Source: Melanocharis versteri
Taxonomy: Eukaryota > Chordata > Aves > Passeriformes > Melanocharitidae
Direction of reading: 5' to 3'
Assembly (NCBI GenBank): GCA_013397845.1
Contig: VZTG01006291.1
Span: 278,101 to 342,100 of the forward strand
DNA: 64,000 bases
Part shown: positions 61,001 through 64,000 of the stretch, piece after piece
How the letters are laid out: each line of letters starts with the position of its first letter
Numbering within the stretch: the first letter of the stretch is position 1
Made by a program: the position numbers and the translations under genes
Notes under the pieces: model-generated
What the model saw: only the letters and a program-made list of their open reading frames with translations
Database searches by the model: none
Told to the model about the DNA's origin: nothing

Positions 61001-63287
61001 ATGCCTCTCATTTATTTTGGTTAAAGTTTGCCTGTCTGGTCTTGGTCCATGAACAACTCACACTCCACTCCTCTTCAACAGTTTGGTTCATTCAGTGCGT
61101 AAATCTGAGGAAATTGTAGTTATTTTTTCTTGAATTAGTATAGCATAAATTGCTCAAAAATATACCAGCTATTGATTTTGAATGTTAGCTAATTATACCT
61201 TGGTCCTTATTATACTACTGATTCAGAAAGCTAATGGACTACATTCCTATCTTGGTTTGGCAGCATGTAAAGACTAAGCATTGAATGTCAACTATTGTTT
61301 TAGAGTGAGATTCCTTGATAACAGAGTGGCTTTTATTTTGGTGAAGATACTGTCCCTAAAGATGCTGACTAGGGAGGAAATTTTTAGAAGTGAGAGGAAT
61401 ACTGTGGACTGTTTTCCCCCCACTGTCTACCAGAGCAATTTTTGTGCTCATGACTGCTGTAATACATTCACATGCAAGATGCTGTGATACCTTTATTTCC
61501 TTCTGATTACCATTTCTCCTCATCTTGTAGCCTTAAAAACCCCCAACCCTTCAAAACTGATGGGAATCAAACTGCAGAATATGGGAAAAAACTTAAAAGT
61601 TCACTGCCTTTCTACCAATTTCCTGGCAAATGAGATACTGTACTTGAGCCTCGATTTTTCAGACAAAGGCTGTGGGAACAGCAAGTGGCATGATGTGAAT
61701 CTATTCTTGTGTCAATTACTTCAGTGAAAATGGAACACAGTGGCACTGCAGTCCCTGAGTACCCTTGGAACAGTCAAGAGCTGCACAGGCAGGAGATGCT
61801 GCTGTGCTCAGCACTGCTGGCTGGAGGGCACGCACCAGCTCCTGAAAACTGCTCTGCCAAGCTCAGGCACTTTCTTCCTGCTGTGAGGGGCTGTTAGACA
61901 GGGACGTTTATTACCAACTTTAATAGAATTGAGAGCCAAAGGATATAGAGACACTGTGTAGGGGAGATGGCGTTGTGATGAAAGTGCAGAGCATGCCTTG
62001 CTTGTGGGGTATCAGGATATAGAATTAAGCATTCAGAGGAGTAACCAGGAGTAACCACGAGAAATACCATACTCTCCAGCCAGAAATAAATTATACAATT
62101 TAGAAAAAAAAGCAGGTAATTTAACTCACCCTTCTGATTTCAGGCCTGCTGCTTTTCCTTTACAATAGCAGGCTGCATGAGAATGCATGAGATTAACCTG
62201 CTGCTAAGCCATCTTTCACAGGTCTTGTTAAAAACTGACACCAGCATCAAGGGGCACATATGAAGCACAGGTCCTGCTGCAGCCTGTGAATCTGTGAGCC
62301 TATGATGGTGTTGCACAATCATGTACTTTTCTGTGCTGGAGTCCCTTTCTCTTGTCCTCTCACTTAACAAAGACAAAAAGCTTACGAAGCTTGTCTTGAT
62401 GCACAGTCTGATTTTTCTCTTTGTAGTCTTCTGAAATTGGGTATGCTGGGTATAAAACTCTTTCTGGCCTTTCAAAAGTAAATCCTGAGTAAACCCCGCC
62501 TCCATGACAAAACAATTTTGATTCTCCTTGTTAGATGCTGGAATCGGGTCACCCAGCGAGCAATAGTCACTGAATTAACCCTTGGGCTCCTAGTGCCTAA
62601 GAACTTAAAATTTTATTGAAGGACTAGTTTCCTAAATAAAGCAATACTTACAATATTTTTCATTTAAGAAGATGTAGGAGGGAAGATAGGTTCTGCTATC
62701 AAAAATGTTTCCAGCACAAATTCAAACCCCACACTGAAGACTAAAGGAAGTCCATGGGTGTCCTCTATGTCTCAGGTACTTAAAATTCTGAAATAGATAC
62801 ATTAAAGACAATTTTGGAATTTCCCTACTGGAACCAAAATCTTCTCATGTTTCAAAGCTCAGCCACCTTTGGCCTCAGCTTGATTATATATATTTTTTTT
62901 TCCATCAAAGCTTTTTCTGTCTGCTGAGAAGCTGTAAAAGACAATGCATAAGGAGAGTGTATGATGGGTAAAGCCTAAGTGACACTGGTTGAGTTTGAAA
63001 GACTTGTTCTGTCTTTTAATCTGTCCACTTTTGGCACGTGAAAGTCTCTCTTCCGCAATAAGCTCTTAATCACTTTATTTAATGCTGACTCTGAGAGTTC
63101 ATTGGTACAAACAGTGCGAATATCTTGGCTGAAGTGATAGTTAGCAAGTCCTGTTACACGTGGGCTCTTTACAGTACATAGAGCAGTGGGGCAGTTGGAG
63201 CAGGATGGCTGGGGGGTGTACCTGCCTCAAAAATGCTTAGTTACACAAGAAATATTGAACCAGACCAAAAAGTTTCAATCGTCAAAT

Positions 63288-63370
63288 TAACAAACAAACA
63301 AATAAACAAAAACAAACACCCCCCCCCCAAAAAACCAAACAAAAAACACCCAAAAAAACCCCAAAAATCC
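63288..63370 (+). repeat. A/C-rich low-complexity tract
   Basis: CAAA repeats, a C10 run and A-runs in about 80 bases with virtually no G or T. Seen directly. Confidence 0.95.
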
Positions 63371-63860
63371 TGAGCTGAACTCAAGCAGCATGCAGGAATT
63401 CTGCTGAATACACTACTTGCCATGTCCTCAAGCAGTGCCTAAATGCAATTAGGAATTGTATCCTGCCTTCTGGCTGGGAATAATGCATTTGAAACATATG
63501 ATTCCCTATCAGGAAGTTCTTATGAGGACTTAATTTATGGTAAAGAGGTGTGATAATCTTTTTCCTTCTCTAAGAGGGCATATTTTGTTGTGCTATTTTA
63601 AATGAATGCCATTGTGAAAGGAATGCAATCATTAGAGTGGTCATAAGGAGCCAGATCTTTGGTCAAAACAAAACAACCCTGCAATTACTGTATCTGGAAT
63701 TTGGTTATAAACTGCCAGCAGTTTTGACAGCACCTAATAGCTCACGGTGAATTCCTCTTTGTGATAAAACTAGTCCAAATTATCTTCTTGTATCAGACTG
63801 AAAGTTTCCTGAGAGATCTGGCCCATCATGGATTGTAAACAACCTTACTAAAATGTCTAC

Positions 63861-63881
63861 ATGTGTGTATATATATATATT
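63861..63881 (+). repeat. TG/TA dinucleotide tract
   Basis: ATGTGTGTATATATATATAT, seen directly. Confidence 0.95.
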
Positions 63882-64000
63882 AAAACACAGGGATTTTATT
63901 AGACCAGTACGGATTTTTAAAATAGTAAAAATAAATTATATTCCTGAGGGTCTAGCTCATTCCTCCTTCTTGAGGATAGTATCTCAGTGGTCCTTAGCTT

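Larger units (their letters stand above)
53045..64000. other. Gene desert to the window end
   Basis: AT-rich sequence without recognisable genes or CR1. Open frames (53551-53961 minus, 62140-62505 minus and others) show no named domain. Contents noted separately: a tandem 18-mer at 58024, an A/C-rich tract at 63288 and a TA tract at 63861. Confidence 0.6.

Noticed and set aside
62140..62505. 121-codon minus-strand frame
   Set aside because: No domain, splice context or neighbour supports it. It is likely chance.
1..64000. CRISPR arrays, operons, tRNA or rRNA genes
   Set aside because: No regularly spaced repeats, tRNA-like B-box with cloverleaf or rRNA blocks were seen. The sequence is vertebrate nuclear DNA.

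Overview
The window is vertebrate, almost certainly avian, nuclear DNA. The evidence is at least a dozen CR1 LINE fragments with the bird-type 3' tail, two copies of an LTR tail that I recognise from avian endogenous retroviruses, long introns, and multi-exon coding sequence with vertebrate splice signals. The CR1 subfamily style suggests a neoavian or songbird-like genome rather than a chicken, but this is an inference. There are no prokaryotic features and no CRISPR array. No tRNA or rRNA gene was recognised.

The only gene I can support is the 3' half of ADARB1 (ADAR2, double-stranded-RNA adenosine deaminase) on the + strand. Seven coding exons lie at 2915-3029, 4854-5022, 5532-5680, 6290-6458, 15437-15618, 20884-21062 and 21801-21977. 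They join in frame (1140 bases, 379 residues plus stop) and encode most of the deaminase domain through the natural C-terminus. The zinc and catalytic residues (His, Glu and two Cys), the base-flipping Glu and the inositol-hexakisphosphate-binding tail residues are all present. The dsRNA-binding domains and 5' exons lie upstream of the window. One intron (15619-20883) appears to use a GC donor instead of GT. A 3' UTR probably runs from 21978 to an AATAAA at 24215.

Region by region: 1-21800 is ADARB1 with repeat-bearing introns (CR1 in both orientations, an LTR fragment at about 3521-3862, a GC-rich possible LTR remnant at 9360-10330). 21978-24236 is the likely 3' UTR. 24237-31130 is intergenic, GC-richer and repeat-rich, with fortuitous-looking ORFs, CR1 tails and an LTR tail at about 30870-31062. 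31131-64000 is a 33-kb AT-rich desert with no recognisable gene, only short repeats, a few odd ORFs and two unexplained dispersed duplications (39601/43402 and 47390/52894).

The most interesting items are the non-canonical splice donor, the inverted CR1 copies that could fold the ADARB1 transcript into substrate for its own product, the possible read-through short C-terminus, and the two pairs of unexplained local repeats. I found no convincing undescribed multi-gene system.
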